DNA of 35,752 nt from CAYQEC01 sp964569015 (GCA_964569015.1 CAZMSN010000015.1:1-35752), one strand, 5' to 3'; counted from the stretch's first letter, positions 14,999-23,506 are shown. Notes: generated by a model from the sequence alone, not told the origin. Made by a program: numbers and translations.

Positions 14999-15703
14999 GT
15001 GGCCAACAGAGTCGTCCTCAAGCTCTCCGGTGAGGCCTTCGCCGATCCCCAACTCCAATACGGCATCGACCCGAAGATGGTCAGCAGGGTCGCCGAAGAG
15101 ATCGCCCTGGTGTCCGCCGAGGGGCATCAGGTGGCGATTGTGGTCGGTGGCGGCAACATCTTCCGCGGCCTCAGCTCCGCCGCGGCGGGCATGGAACGTG
15201 CCAACGCCGACTACATGGGGATGCTGGCGACGGTGATCAACGGCCTGGCGCTGCGCGACGGTCTCGAACGGGCAGGCGCCACCGCCCGGGTGCTCACCGC
15301 CATCACGATCCGAGAGGTGGCCGAGCCCTACATCCGGCTGCGTGCCATCCGCCACCTGGAGAAGGGCAGGGTGGTGGTCTTCGCCGGGGGCACCGGGAAT
15401 CCGTTCTTCACGACCGACACGACGGCGGCGCTGCGAGGAGCCGAGATCGGCGCCGACGTGGTGCTCAAGGCCACCAAGGTCGACGGCGTGTACACGGCCG
15501 ACCCGGTCACCGATCCCACGGCGGAGGAGCTCCACGACATCACCTACATGGACGTGATCTCACGGCAGCTCAAGGTCATGGATACCACGGCCATTACGAT
15601 GTGTATGGACAACGACCTCCCGATCCGGGTTTTCAGCATGGTCGAGCCGGGCAACATCGCCGCCGCTGTGCGGGGGGAGCCGATTGGGACGCTAGTGCAC
15701 TGA
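14999..15703 (+). CDS. pyrH: Uridylate kinase (UMP kinase)
   Basis: A 234-residue bacterial UMP kinase of the amino-acid-kinase fold, converting UMP to UDP as a homohexamer. Visible motifs are VVLKLSGEAF, VVGGGNIFRG (about 48-57), NADYMGMLATVINGLAL, VVFAGGTGNPFFTTDTTAAL and the AEIGADVVLKATKVDGVYTADP block. The GTG at 14999 begins 2 bases after the tsf stop. pyrH-frr follows tsf in most bacteria. Confidence 0.96.
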   Translation: MANRVVLKLSGEAFADPQLQYGIDPKMVSRVAEEIALVSAEGHQVAIVVGGGNIFRGLSSAAAGMERANADYMGMLATVINGLALRDGLERAGATARVLTAITIREVAEPYIRLRAIRHLEKGRVVVFAGGTGNPFFTTDTTAALRGAEIGADVVLKATKVDGVYTADPVTDPTAEELHDITYMDVISRQLKVMDTTAITMCMDNDLPIRVFSMVEPGNIAAAVRGEPIGTLVH

Positions 15704-15712
15704 GGTGGCGCC

Positions 15713-16264
15713 ATGATCAACGAACTGCTGGACGAAGCAATCGCCAAGATGGATCAGGCAGTAACGCACACCGCTCAGGAGTTCTCGATGGTCCGCACCG
15801 GACGCGCCAATCCCGGCCTGCTGCACCGCGTCATGGTCGACTACTACGGCACCCCCACCCCGCTCCAGCAGATCGCCGGCTTCAGCGTCCCTGACGCCCG
15901 CATGCTGGTAGTGCAGCCGTACGACAGGTCGTCGATGCACGCCGTGGAGCGGGCCATCCAGGAAGCCGACCTCGGCCTCAACCCGTCCAACGACGGCAAC
16001 GTCATACGCCTGGCGTTCCCAACGCTCACCGAGGAGCGCCGCAAGGACCTGATCAAGATGGTGCGCCACGTCGCTGAGGAGGGACGGGTGGCCATCCGCA
16101 ACGTTCGCAGGCACATCAAGGACGGCATCGAATCGCTGGAGGGCGAGGTGTCGGAGGATGACATACGGCGTGCCGAGAAGGAACTGCAGGATCTCACCGA
16201 CGATCACACCCACCGAATCGATGAGCTCCTGGTCCACAAGGAAGAAGAGCTGCTCGAGGTCTGA
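15713..16264 (+). CDS. frr: Ribosome-recycling factor
   Basis: A 183-residue RRF that splits post-termination ribosomes with EF-G. Typical blocks are VRTGRANPGLLHRVMVDYYG, TPTPLQQIAGFSVPDARMLV, NDGNVIRLAFPTLTEERRKD and RNVRRHIKDGIESLEGEVSE. The first and last helices and the central beta domain are complete. ATG at 15713 lies 9 bases after pyrH with GGTGG just upstream. The giant cdsA gene follows after 30 bases. Confidence 0.96.
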   Translation: MINELLDEAIAKMDQAVTHTAQEFSMVRTGRANPGLLHRVMVDYYGTPTPLQQIAGFSVPDARMLVVQPYDRSSMHAVERAIQEADLGLNPSNDGNVIRLAFPTLTEERRKDLIKMVRHVAEEGRVAIRNVRRHIKDGIESLEGEVSEDDIRRAEKELQDLTDDHTHRIDELLVHKEEELLEV

Positions 16265-16294
16265 CCGCAAGAGCAGCACGCGGGAGGAGGGCGG

Positions 16295-16859
16295 TTGAGC
16301 CGTCGAGGAGACTCCGGGAGGTTCGACCCACAGCCCGGTGACCCGTGGCATCCCGATTGGTCGCTCGAAGACGACGCCGACCTCGAGGCGGCCGCAGAGC
16401 CCGGAACAGGACCGGAATCCGAGCAGGAGAGCTCCGAGCAGTCGGGCTGGCTCTCCCGCCTCAAGCGCAGCTTCGCCCGCGACGACACTGAGCCGGGCGG
16501 CGACAGCGATTCCTCCGTAGAAGCCGTCTATGCGGTGCTGCGATCTCCCGACTCCGAGGACATTGAACCAGGAGCGCAGGGCACGCCGCCGGCGGCGAGT
16601 GACGAGACCGCTGTCGAGGAACCACCTCCCGCGGCAACCGAGACGAGTGCTCCCGTCGATGAGCCGGTGGCGGCCGCGGAGGCGGCGCCGGAGGCGATCG
16701 CCCCACAGGATGCCGCCCAGGAGACGGCGGCGGCGGTCGAGCCACCGATCTCCGGGGTGATCGTCGTAGAGGACGGTGACCTCGACGCAGCCATCGCGGC
16801 GGCCGAGAAAGAGGCGGCGCGGCAACGGAGGAGAGCGAAGAAGGAGGCGGCGGCCCAGG
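16295..16859 (+). CDS. N-terminal part of a giant CdsA-type protein (runs into assembly gap)
   Basis: A 188-codon fragment starting at a TTG (16295) with a strong GGGAGGAGGG site just upstream, and ending in the 100-N gap. It opens with a charged segment (PGDPWHPDWSLEDDADLEA), then a basic helix (SGWLSRLKRSFARDD), then an Ala/Glu/Pro-rich stretch. Its last 18 residues (EKEAARQRRRAKKEAAAQ) are repeated immediately after the gap. Merging the two contig ends over their shared 55 bases gives one continuous frame (510 bases, 170 codons, to the repeat), so I read this as the start of the same protein as the CdsA piece. A separate protein is possible only if the gap hides a stop and a start. Confidence 0.7.
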
Positions 16860-17163
16860 NNNNNNNNNNNNNNNNNNNNNNNNNNNNNNNNNNNNNNNNN
16901 NNNNNNNNNNNNNNNNNNNNNNNNNNNNNNNNNNNNNNNNNNNNNNNNNNNNNNNNNNNGAGAAAGAGGCGGCGCGGCAACGGAGGAGAGCGAAGAAGGA
17001 GGCGGCGGCCCAGGCGCAGGAGAAAGCGGCAGAGGAGGCGGCGGCGCAGGAGGCGGCGGCACAGGAGGCGGCGGCACAGGAGGCGGCGGCACAGGAGAGG
17101 GAGAGGACGGTCGAGAAGGAGGCGGCGCGGCAACGGAGGAGAGCGAAGAAGGAGGCGGCGGCG
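16805..17163 (+). repeat. Direct repeat flanking the first assembly gap
   Basis: A 55-base word at 16805-16859 recurs exactly at 16960-17014, directly after the N run, and a third near-copy begins at 17113, 153 bases (51 codons) later. It encodes the helical basic/acidic unit EKEAARQRRRAKKEAAA. Between the second and third copies lie four runs of QEAAA. The repeat explains why assembly failed here. Confidence 0.9.
16860..16959. other. Assembly gap of 100 N inside cdsA
   Basis: Exactly 100 unknown bases, the usual placeholder for a gap of unknown length. Reading frames on the two sides differ by one if 100 is taken literally, but agree if the identical 55-base ends are merged or if whole repeat units are missing. 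Confidence 0.97.
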
Positions 17164-19818
17164 CTGGCGCGGGAGAGGGCGGCAGAGGCCGATCGGGCCG
17201 CCCATGCCGCCCTTGATCATCAGCGAGCCGTCGCGGCCGACCTGGAGGACCACGAGCACCGATTCGCTGAGCTGGAATCGAGGCGAGCCGCATCGGCGAT
17301 TCACGTCGAGCGGGAACGGCTCGTCGCCGCCGCATCGCGCCGGGCGGCGATCGCCGGCCGTGATTGCGAGCACGAGCTGACGCTCGCCGCAGCCGAGGAA
17401 GCCGCGGGCGCACAGACCGGAGAGCTGGCGCGGGCGGACGTCCAGATAGCCGTGCAGCGCTCCCTGCTCCTGGCCCGGCTCGCAGGCAGCGCGGCCGCTC
17501 GCGCTCGGGCCTTCGCCGGTGACGTGACCGTCGAGGAAGCGGTCGCCAACGAGGCGCTCATGATCGACGAGGTAGGACGGGCAGTGGGGGCGACGGCGGC
17601 GGCTCGCAATCGGTGGCTGGCGGAGCGGGCGGCCGGTCGCGGCCGCACGATGGAGTTAGACCTGTCGCTCAGCTCCGGCGCCGTAGAGGAGACGGCCCTT
17701 GCCGGCGAGCTGACCAGGGCAACAAATGCTGGCACTGTTGCCCGTACCCGTTTGCTCGTCGCCGAGGCGGCGGCGTTCGCCGACACGATCCTTTCCGCGG
17801 AGCGACGGCTGGCGCAGGGTGCCGCGGCTGTCGAGGCAACGGCGATCGAGTCCGAGTTGGCCCGGCTGACGGGCGGCCGCGAAGTCGCCCTGGAGGACCT
17901 CGCCGAGGAATCGGCGGCGCAACAGGGCATCGAACTCGAACGCCGGCTTGCAGGAGAAACGGCTGCCGCGGATTCCGATGCCATGCGGGGAGAAGTCGTG
18001 AGGATGGCAGCCGCTGCTGCCGAGATCCGGGCGTGGATGGCTGCCGGTGGCCGCGGTCCGGGCGTAGCCGCCGGCTCCGTGCTCGTCGACGTTGGGGCCG
18101 GGACCGGCTCCGAGGTCGCTGGAATCGGCGATTCCGTGGCAGAATCCAAGGTGAGAGGCTGGTGGCGTTTCAGGCGTCACCGCCGCTCGGTGCCGGCACG
18201 TGGTGGATTGGAGTCGGGAATCCGCCCTCACGAGCCGGCGGCGGCAGGGGACGGCCGGGTCCGCAGCGGAGAGACGGAGACGCCGGAGAGCCACCTTCCC
18301 GGTGTCGAGCGAACGCAGGAGGACGCAGGTGCCCAATCGGCTGAGCCCACGATCGAGTCCTCCGCGCTCGACAGCGACAACGCGGCTGCGGCTCACCTCG
18401 GTGTGGCGAGACTCGCACCCGCCGACCGGCCCACCTGGAGCATCGAGGACTTCGATGCTCCCGAATGGATCGCGGGTGACGCCGTGAGCGATCGCTCCGA
18501 CTGGGAACCCGACGATGAGATGCCGCAGCCTCCCGATTCGCTTGACGAAGAGCCGGAGAGCTTCGAGGAACCGACCGGCGACGTTTCGACGGTCGAGGAC
18601 GTCGACAGGGTCGAAGACGTCGACAAGGTCGAAGACGTCGACGAGGTTGACGAGATCGAGGAGATCGAGGACATCGAGGATGCCATCGCGGCCCTCGGCG
18701 ATCTCGAGCCGGAAGACGATGATGGAGCCCCATTGCCCGAGGAACCCGAGGAGGCGCCGCCTGCTTCGAGCAGTACATGGGAAGACGATGATGCCGCCGA
18801 CGAGGTCCCCGATTTCACCCGGTTCACCAGCGAGGAATACGCCCAGGCCAGCACCCGCGAGTACGCCAATCTCGCTGAGGCCATTGCCAAGGCGGCTGGG
18901 GAGTCGCACGAGCCGATGGCGGTCGCCGCCGGGATGCCCGGCGTCGAAGCCGGCATCGTCGGCCTCGACGACATGGTGACGGCAGGCATAGAGAGCGCGG
19001 GGGACGAGTCGGTCATCCGGGCCTCCGACCTGCCGAGACGCATCCTCACCGGGCTCTTGCTCGGCGCCGTGTTCCTCGCCTCACTGACGCATCCGCTTGC
19101 GATCGGCTTGCTCATCCTCGTTGTGCTGGGGCTGGCGGTCGGCGAGCTGTTCACCGTGCTCGTCCGCAGCGGCTGGCATCCGCTGGCGCTCTTCGGATTC
19201 CTCGGCGTCGGCGGGGCCTTCATCGGGACGTGGGCGGGGAATTTGGTGGCGGTCCCGGTGGCACTGCTCACAGCGACGATCGCGGTCCTGTTCTTCTACG
19301 CGGTGGTGTCGGGCAGGTCGAAGCCCTTGGAGAACGCGGCGCTCACCGTTCTCGCCGTCGCCTGGATCGGCGGCCTGGGCGCCTTCGCCTTCGATATTCT
19401 CGCTTCGCCTCACTACCGGTGGCTCATCGGGGCTCTGGTGGTGACCGTGGCGCTCATGGACAGCGCGTCGTACTTCGTGGGTCGCCGGATCGGCCGCCGC
19501 CCGCTGGCGCCCGTGGTCTCGCCCAAGAAGACAGTCGAAGGGCTCGTGGGCGGAGTGATTGTCGCGCTCGCCGCCGGCGCCGGGTTCGGCATGTTCGAGC
19601 CGTTCGACCTGGTCAACGGCTTGGTGCTCGGAGCGGTGGTTGCACTGATCGCCCCCTTCGGCGACCTTGCAGTCTCGGTGATGAAACGCAGCCTCGGCAT
19701 CAAGGACATGGGCACGATCCTGCCCGGCCACGGCGGAGTGCTCGATCGTATCGATGCCGTTCTCTTCGTCATCCCCGCGGCGTGGATGGCGTATGCCTGG
19801 ATGGGGTTGCTCGCCTGA
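16960..19818 (+). CDS. cdsA: Phosphatidate cytidylyltransferase CdsA with a very long N-terminal extension (5' side in gap)
   Basis: A 952-codon piece open from the gap to a TGA at 19816. Only the last 265 or so residues are CdsA, the membrane enzyme that makes CDP-diacylglycerol from CTP and phosphatidate. They start near IRASDLPRRILTGLLLG and have about eight membrane segments. The family signature is KRSLGIKDMGTILPGHGGVL followed by DRID. Ahead of it lie Ala/Glu/Arg-rich helices (about 1-370) with divergent repeats of about 45-50 residues, then an acidic region (about 430-680) with a VEDVD repeat. Ordinary actinobacterial CdsA has about 300 residues. Context is canonical: frr before, dxr after. 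An internal start close to the membrane part cannot be excluded, but none has a clear ribosome site. Confidence 0.88.
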   Translation, partial: EKEAARQRRRAKKEAAAQAQEKAAEEAAAQEAAAQEAAAQEAAAQERERTVEKEAARQRRRAKKEAAALARERAAEADRAAHAALDHQRAVAADLEDHEHRFAELESRRAASAIHVERERLVAAASRRAAIAGRDCEHELTLAAAEEAAGAQTGELARADVQIAVQRSLLLARLAGSAAARARAFAGDVTVEEAVANEALMIDEVGRAVGATAAARNRWLAERAAGRGRTMELDLSLSSGAVEETALAGELTRATNAGTVARTRLLVAEAAAFADTILSAERRLAQGAAAVEATAIESELARLTGGREVALEDLAEESAAQQGIELERRLAGETAAADSDAMRGEVVRMAAAAAEIRAWMAAGGRGPGVAAGSVLVDVGAGTGSEVAGIGDSVAESKVRGWWRFRRHRRSVPARGGLESGIRPHEPAAAGDGRVRSGETETPESHLPGVERTQEDAGAQSAEPTIESSALDSDNAAAAHLGVARLAPADRPTWSIEDFDAPEWIAGDAVSDRSDWEPDDEMPQPPDSLDEEPESFEEPTGDVSTVEDVDRVEDVDKVEDVDEVDEIEEIEDIEDAIAALGDLEPEDDDGAPLPEEPEEAPPASSSTWEDDDAADEVPDFTRFTSEEYAQASTREYANLAEAIAKAAGESHEPMAVAAGMPGVEAGIVGLDDMVTAGIESAGDESVIRASDLPRRILTGLLLGAVFLASLTHPLAIGLLILVVLGLAVGELFTVLVRSGWHPLALFGFLGVGGAFIGTWAGNLVAVPVALLTATIAVLFFYAVVSGRSKPLENAALTVLAVAWIGGLGAFAFDILASPHYRWLIGALVVTVALMDSASYFVGRRIGRRPLAPVVSPKKTVEGLVGGVIVALAAGAGFGMFEPFDLVNGLVLGAVVALIAPFGDLAVSVMKRSLGIKDMGTILPGHGGVLDRIDAVLFVIPAAWMAYAWMGLLA
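18592..18681 (+). repeat. Acidic tandem repeat within cdsA
   Basis: Three near-identical 18-base units (18592-18645, encoding VEDVD plus a charged residue) run into 9-base units encoding VDE, IEE, IED and IED to 18681. The array expands the acidic linker before the CdsA membrane domain and stays in frame. Confidence 0.85.
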
Positions 19819-20957
19819 AGCCGCTCATCGTCCTCGGCATTACCGGGTCCATCGGAGGCCAAGCGCTCGACGTGGCGGCGCGCTTGGAGATCCCGATCAC
19901 CGGAATCGCCGCCGGAGGATGCTCCTCTCGCCTGCTGGAGATCGCCGCCGCGAACCCGGCGGCCGCGGTGGTCGTCGCCGCCCCGGGTGAGGAAGGCGAG
20001 ATCCGATGCCGCGATGTCCTCGGCGACCGCGTGTCGTTCGGGTCGGATGCCGTCGCCGCCCTGGCGGCCCGCCCGGGAATCATCGTTGTCAACGGCATCG
20101 TGGGGGCCGCCGGCCTGGAGCCGACGGTGGCCGCCCTCGAGGCCGGAAATCGGGTGGCCCTCGCCAACAAGGAGAGCCTCGTTGTGGGGGCGCCGGTGGT
20201 CATCGCTGCCGCCGAAGCCGGCGGAGGTGAGGTGATTCCCGTCGACTCTGAGCACTCGGCCTTGTGGCAGTGCCTGGTGGGCGAGCCGGTGGAGGCGGTC
20301 CGCCGCCTCATCCTGACCGCCTCCGGCGGCCCGTTCCGAGGGTGGAACGCCGAAGCTCTGGAGGATGTGACCGTGGACCAGGCGCTCGACCACCCGACCT
20401 GGAACATGGGGCCCAGGATCACCGTCGATTCGGCCACCCTGATGAACAAGGCGTTCGAGGTGATCGAGGCCCACTACCTCTACGGCGTCGACTACGACCA
20501 CATCGACGTCGTGGTCCATCCGCAGAGCATCGTGCACTCTCTCGTGGAGTTCACCGACGGCAGCGTCAAGGCCCAGCTCGGCGATCCCGACATGAGGGTC
20601 CCCATCCAGTACGCCATCACCTACCCGCAGCGGGCGCCGGCACCCGTCACCCCCCTCGACCTCACCAGGACGCCTCTCACCTTCGAGGCGCCGGATCTCG
20701 CAGCCTTCCCGGCCCTCGGCCTCGGGTACACCGCCGGCCGGCTGGGAGGCTCAACCCCGGCGGCTCTCAACGCCGCCGACGAGGTGGCGGTAGCAGCCTT
20801 CATCACAGGTCGGATACGGTTTCCCGAGATCGCAGCCATCGTCGCCGCCACTCTCGATGCGGTCGAGCACAGGGAGATCACCACGGTCACGGCCGCCCTG
20901 GAAGCAGATCGCGAGGCTCGTGACATCGCGACCGGCCTCATCGAATCGGCAGGGTGA
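19815..20957 (+). CDS. dxr: 1-deoxy-D-xylulose 5-phosphate reductoisomerase
   Basis: A 380-residue DXR (IspC), which converts DXP to MEP with NADPH, the first committed MEP-pathway step. The NADPH-binding N-terminus is KPLIVLGITGSIGGQALDV. NKESLVVGAPVV, PVDSEHSALWQCL, LTASGGPF, HPTWNMGPRITVDSATLMNK and EVIEAHYLYG carry the metal and substrate site. The family N-terminus begins at a CTG (19815) whose CTGA overlaps the cdsA stop by 4 bases and has GGATGGGG 8 bases ahead. No ATG, GTG or TTG fits there. The only conventional alternative is a GTG at 19782, which adds 11 unlikely residues and lacks a ribosome site. ispG lies two genes downstream in the same pathway. Confidence 0.92.
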   Translation: MKPLIVLGITGSIGGQALDVAARLEIPITGIAAGGCSSRLLEIAAANPAAAVVVAAPGEEGEIRCRDVLGDRVSFGSDAVAALAARPGIIVVNGIVGAAGLEPTVAALEAGNRVALANKESLVVGAPVVIAAAEAGGGEVIPVDSEHSALWQCLVGEPVEAVRRLILTASGGPFRGWNAEALEDVTVDQALDHPTWNMGPRITVDSATLMNKAFEVIEAHYLYGVDYDHIDVVVHPQSIVHSLVEFTDGSVKAQLGDPDMRVPIQYAITYPQRAPAPVTPLDLTRTPLTFEAPDLAAFPALGLGYTAGRLGGSTPAALNAADEVAVAAFITGRIRFPEIAAIVAATLDAVEHREITTVTAALEADREARDIATGLIESAG

Positions 20958-20968
20958 GCCGGACTCGG

Positions 20969-20991
20969 TAACGTGGCCCGCCGGGTAGCGT
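20969..20991 (+). promoter_or_regulatory. Possible rip1 promoter region
   Basis: Two -10-like hexamers, TAACGT (20969-20974) and TAGCGT (20986-20991), lie in the 56-base spacer after dxr. The second would start RNA near 20998, leaving a short leader with GAGAGGA at 21004-21010 before the ATG at 21014. Confidence 0.35.
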
Positions 20992-21013
20992 GTCTGCCGC
21001 CGAGAGAGGATCC

Positions 21014-22285
21014 ATGGGACCCGCCATCATCATTGTCGGCTTCATCCTGATGATCGTCATCCACGAGGGTGGCCACTTCGTTGCGGCCAAGATCTTCGGC
21101 ATGAAAGCCACCGAGGCCTTCTTCGGCTTCGGTCCCCGGGTCTGGTCCACCCAGCGGGGCGAGACCGAGTACGGCATCAAGGCGATACCGCTCGGAGGCT
21201 ACGTGCGCATCGTCGGGATGAATCCGCTCGAGGAAGTCGACCCAGCCGAGGAGTACCGCACCTATCGCCAGAAGCCGTTCTGGCAGAAGTCGATCGTGGT
21301 CCTGGCCGGCATCGCCAGCCACTTCGTGGTGGCGTTCATCCTCTTCTACATCGTTGCCCTCGCTTACGGCAGCTTCTCGTACAGCACCGAGGTGAGGGAG
21401 GTGAGCTCCGTCTTGGCTACGTCGACGTCGGAAGTGTCCGACGAGATCCCGCTCGACCTGGAGAAGGGCGACGTGATCGTCAGCGTGGACGGAGTGCCCT
21501 TCAAGGAGGTCGATCCCGCCGCCACCAAGGACCCGGATGCCGTGGCGGAAGTGGTGGTCGAACGCAACGGAGCTTTGGTCACCCTCTTCACCACCGACCT
21601 GGTGGTTCCACCACCGGCGCTGCTGTCCGGATTCCAGGCGGGGGACGTCTTGATCTCGTTCGATGGGATCGCTGTCGACGATTGGGATCGCTTCGTGGAG
21701 TTGACTCAGGAGCGTCCCGGCAAGCATGTCGCCGTCGTGGTGGAGCGGGACGGGCAGGAGCAGACGATCGAGGCAACCCTCGCCTCGGTCCCGGTCGAGG
21801 GCGGATCGATCGGGTTCTTGGGCTTGAGTTCCGTGGTCGTAGAGCACCGGTACGGGCTGGTCTCGGCGGTCCCGGAGTCGCTGGCGATGATCGGAACGAC
21901 GTCTTCGTACGCGGTCCAAGGTCTGTGGGGCATGGTCTCCAACTTCACTTCGATCATCGGCGAAGCCGTTGGGCAGGGAGACGGGGACGTGGGCGAGGTC
22001 CGCCCCGTGAGCGTCGTTGGGCTCGTGCGCATCGCCGGTCCGGTGCAGGATGCCCTGTTTCTGCTCGGCTTCGTCAACGTCTTCGTCGGCATCTTGAACC
22101 TGGTGCCACTGTTCCCCCTCGACGGCGGGCACTTCGCGGTGGCCCTCTATGAGAAGGTCCGGGGTCGTCCCGCCGATGTCCGCAAGCTGCTGCCGGTGGC
22201 GGCGGTGGTGTTCGCCTTCATCATCATGCTCGGCTTGCTCGGCCTCTACTTCGACATCGTCGACCCGATCCAGCTCCCGGGGTAG
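21014..22285 (+). CDS. rip1: Site-2 protease family zinc metalloprotease (Rip1/RseP)
   Basis: A 423-residue intramembrane protease that cuts membrane-bound anti-sigma factors and other substrates. The zinc motif HEGGH is at 17-21 in the first membrane helix, and the third ligand lies in NLVPLFPLDGGHF near the C-terminus. Between them are one partial and one full PDZ-like domain (EKGDVIVSVDGVPF; QAGDVLISFDGIAVDDWDRF) and further membrane helices. It lies between dxr and ispG, as Rv2869c does. The ATG at 21014 has a GAGAGGA site; an upstream GTG at 20990 would add eight residues. Confidence 0.93.
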   Translation: MGPAIIIVGFILMIVIHEGGHFVAAKIFGMKATEAFFGFGPRVWSTQRGETEYGIKAIPLGGYVRIVGMNPLEEVDPAEEYRTYRQKPFWQKSIVVLAGIASHFVVAFILFYIVALAYGSFSYSTEVREVSSVLATSTSEVSDEIPLDLEKGDVIVSVDGVPFKEVDPAATKDPDAVAEVVVERNGALVTLFTTDLVVPPPALLSGFQAGDVLISFDGIAVDDWDRFVELTQERPGKHVAVVVERDGQEQTIEATLASVPVEGGSIGFLGLSSVVVEHRYGLVSAVPESLAMIGTTSSYAVQGLWGMVSNFTSIIGEAVGQGDGDVGEVRPVSVVGLVRIAGPVQDALFLLGFVNVFVGILNLVPLFPLDGGHFAVALYEKVRGRPADVRKLLPVAAVVFAFIIMLGLLGLYFDIVDPIQLPG

Positions 22286-22303
22286 CCGGCACGGGCGGCC
22301 GTG

Positions 22304-22330
22304 TTGCAGCGCACATCTCCCGCTTAGCAT
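22304..22330 (+). promoter_or_regulatory. ispG promoter, leaderless type
   Basis: TTGCAG (22304-22309) and TAGCAT (22325-22330) are 15 bases apart. The -10 ends 9 bases before the ispG ATG at 22340, so the message should have little or no leader. Confidence 0.5.
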
Positions 22331-22339
22331 GAGGCATCC

Positions 22340-23473
22340 ATGAGCATCACCCGACGTCCCACCCGCAAGATCATGGTGGGCGACGTTCCCGTTGGAGGCG
22401 ACGCCCCCGTCTCGGTGCAGTCGATGACCACCACCAAGACGGCCGATGTCGAGGCCACCGTCGCTCAGGTCTACGCGCTCAGGGGAGCAGGCGCCGACAT
22501 CGTGCGCGTTACCTGCAACGACGCAGAGGCCGCCGCGGGCCTCGGCGAGATCGTGTCTCGCTCGCCGGTGCCCATCATCGCCGACATCCACTTCCAGTAC
22601 CGCCTTGCTCTTGCCTCCCTGGAGGCGGGGGTTGCCGGCCTTCGCCTCAACCCGGGTAACATCCGCAAGCCCGAGCACATCAGGATGGTCGCCCGGGCCG
22701 CCGCCGACGCCGGGGTGCCGATTCGAGTGGGTGTCAACGCCGGGTCGCTCGACAAGGACCTACTCGCCAAGTACGGGGCTCCGGTGCCTGAGGCCCTCGT
22801 CGAGTCCGGGCTGGGCGAGATCCGGCTGCTCGAGGAGGTCGGCTTCGAGGACATCAAGATCTCGGTGAAGCACTCGCACGTGCCCTCGATGGTCGAGTCC
22901 TACCGGCTGCTGTCGGAGCGGATCGACTACCCGCTGCATCTCGGGGTCACCGAGGCCGGCCCGCCACCCGGCGGCCTCATCAAGTCGGTGGCGGGCATCT
23001 CGACACTGCTGCTGGAAGGGATCGGCGACACCATCCGCTTCTCGCTGACCGCAGACCCGGTGGAGGAGGCCAAGGCGGGCCGCAAGCTCCTCGAGTACTT
23101 GGATTTGCGGGAACGGAGGGGCCTCGACCTGATCGCTTGTCCATCGTGTGGCCGCGCCGAGGTCGACGTCATCGAGGTCGCCGCCAAGGTGAGCGCGGCC
23201 CTGGAGGCCGAGAACTCGCCGCTGCAGGTGGCGGTGATGGGTTGTGTCGTCAACGGACCGGGTGAGGCCCGTGCGGCAGATCTGGGGATCGCGGCCGGCC
23301 ACGGCAAGGGCCATCTCTTCGTCAAGGGCCGGGTGGTGCGCGTCGTCGCCGAGTCGGAAATGGTGGATGCCCTCGTCGAGGAAGCCCGTCGCCTGGTCGA
23401 TGAGGGCGTCGAGGCCCGCCTGGCGGCCGCCGAATCCGCCCGAGAAACGGGGAGGGGAGCGGCGGGGCGATAG
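22340..23473 (+). CDS. ispG: 4-hydroxy-3-methylbut-2-en-1-yl diphosphate synthase (IspG/GcpE)
   Basis: A 377-residue 4Fe-4S enzyme that reductively opens MEcPP to HMBPP, the penultimate MEP-pathway step. The TIM-barrel half carries PVSVQSMTTTKTADVEATV, IIADIHFQYRLAL and LRLNPGNI. The cluster cysteines are Cys267 and Cys270 (CPSCGR) and Cys302 (MGCVVNGPGE). It completes a dxr-rip1-ispG set typical of actinobacteria. The tail is Ala/Glu/Arg-rich. Its TAG stop is also the start of a TAGACT hexamer that may serve as the -10 for proS. Confidence 0.96.
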   Translation: MSITRRPTRKIMVGDVPVGGDAPVSVQSMTTTKTADVEATVAQVYALRGAGADIVRVTCNDAEAAAGLGEIVSRSPVPIIADIHFQYRLALASLEAGVAGLRLNPGNIRKPEHIRMVARAAADAGVPIRVGVNAGSLDKDLLAKYGAPVPEALVESGLGEIRLLEEVGFEDIKISVKHSHVPSMVESYRLLSERIDYPLHLGVTEAGPPPGGLIKSVAGISTLLLEGIGDTIRFSLTADPVEEAKAGRKLLEYLDLRERRGLDLIACPSCGRAEVDVIEVAAKVSAALEAENSPLQVAVMGCVVNGPGEARAADLGIAAGHGKGHLFVKGRVVRVVAESEMVDALVEEARRLVDEGVEARLAAAESARETGRGAAGR

Positions 23474-23506
23474 ACTCCGCCGCCACGAGGCGACCGTGGA
23501 GTGATT

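Noticed and set aside
16860..16959. Frameshift or pseudogene in cdsA
   Set aside because: The frame change depends only on the arbitrary 100-N length; merging the identical 55-base ends restores one frame.
15692..17413. Long minus-strand reading frame of 573 codons across the first gap
   Set aside because: It lies opposite frr and the cdsA extension, crosses the N run, and its Pro/Arg-rich product is what reverse-strand reading of GAG/GCG repeats gives.
20621..22678. Minus-strand reading frame of 685 codons opposite dxr, rip1 and ispG
   Set aside because: Three well-identified genes occupy the other strand; the product is His/Asp/Arg-rich with no recognisable domain, a usual GC-rich shadow.
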